Assembly (NCBI GenBank): GCA_035354275.1
Contig: DAOQAU010000045.1
Coordinates: 1-13,151 of the forward strand
Length of the DNA: 13,151 nucleotides
Direction of reading: 5' to 3'
Source of the DNA: DAOQAU01 sp035354275
GTDB lineage: Bacteria > Cyanobacteriota > Vampirovibrionia > Gastranaerophilales > Gastranaerophilaceae
Shown here: positions 13,114 to 13,151 of the stretch, one piece after another
How the letters are laid out: each line of letters starts with the position of its first letter
Numbering within the stretch: position 1 is the stretch's first letter
Translations under genes and position numbers: made by a program
The notes under the pieces: generated by a model
Told to the model about the DNA's origin: nothing
Databases searched by the model: none
What the model saw: only the letters and a program-made list of their open reading frames with translations

Positions 13114-13151
13114 TTAGGATTATAAATCCCTACAAATTTTACCCGATACCA

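Noticed and set aside
13115..13132. Terminator after dnaX
   Set aside because: TAGGATT can pair imperfectly with AATCCCTA, but the stem is short and bulged and no good T-run follows before the window ends.
1..13151. tRNA, rRNA, insertion sequence, phage or defence genes
   Set aside because: Scanning both strands by eye, I found no tRNA-like cloverleaf, transposase, integrase or defence motif. The intergenic spaces are short and accounted for.

Overview
The window is AT-rich bacterial DNA (roughly 35-40% GC by eye). Genes are tightly packed, mostly start with ATG behind AAGGAG-like ribosome binding sites, and use the standard code. It looks like an anaerobic, probably uncultured bacterium: the Fe-S assembly pair is the NIF type (three-domain NifU plus NifS) with no nitrogenase gene beside it, and a 100-base run of N suggests a draft or metagenome assembly. 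The general character recalls the gut lineages of Vampirovibrionia/Melainabacteria (Gastranaerophilales), but no marker here proves that. Campylobacterota or Clostridia-like bacteria remain possible.

Layout. (1) 1-1454, plus: serA without its first codons, followed by a small dispersed-repeat-like sequence and a strong bidirectional terminator. (2) 1553-1938, minus: the DNA-binding protein HU, interrupted near its C-terminus by the N run; the two flanks look as if they should simply be joined. (3) 2084-4630, plus: two abutting glycosyltransferase genes, a GT-B (MurG-like) enzyme and a membrane-embedded processive GT2 enzyme. (4) 4618-4721: a striking inverted pair of octamer arrays, then apt (adenine salvage). 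(5) 9619 down to 5277, minus: nifU, nifS, an unknown coiled-coil protein and gatA. (6) 9814-10164, plus: a small unknown cysteine-containing protein whose 3' end overlaps a convergent LD-carboxypeptidase gene (ldcA, minus, 10144-11055). (7) 11111-11246: a large palindromic intergenic repeat in the ldcA/dnaX divergent region. (8) 11266-13113, plus: dnaX, encoding the DNA polymerase III tau subunit.

How the genes work together. Most are housekeeping: serine synthesis, nucleoid structure, adenine salvage, tRNA-Gln/Asn amidation, Fe-S assembly, peptidoglycan recycling and replication. NifS supplies sulfur to NifU. The two glycosyltransferases probably act in one surface glycolipid or polysaccharide pathway.

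I see no defence system, mobile gene cluster or clearly new multi-gene system. The observations most worth checking are non-coding or recoding signals: a putative programmed -1 frameshift in dnaX that would give a gamma-like protein of 423 residues, a terminator buried antisense in the end of ldcA, the octamer cruciform between the GT2 gene and apt, the palindromic repeat in the dnaX leader, and the spurious gap in HU.
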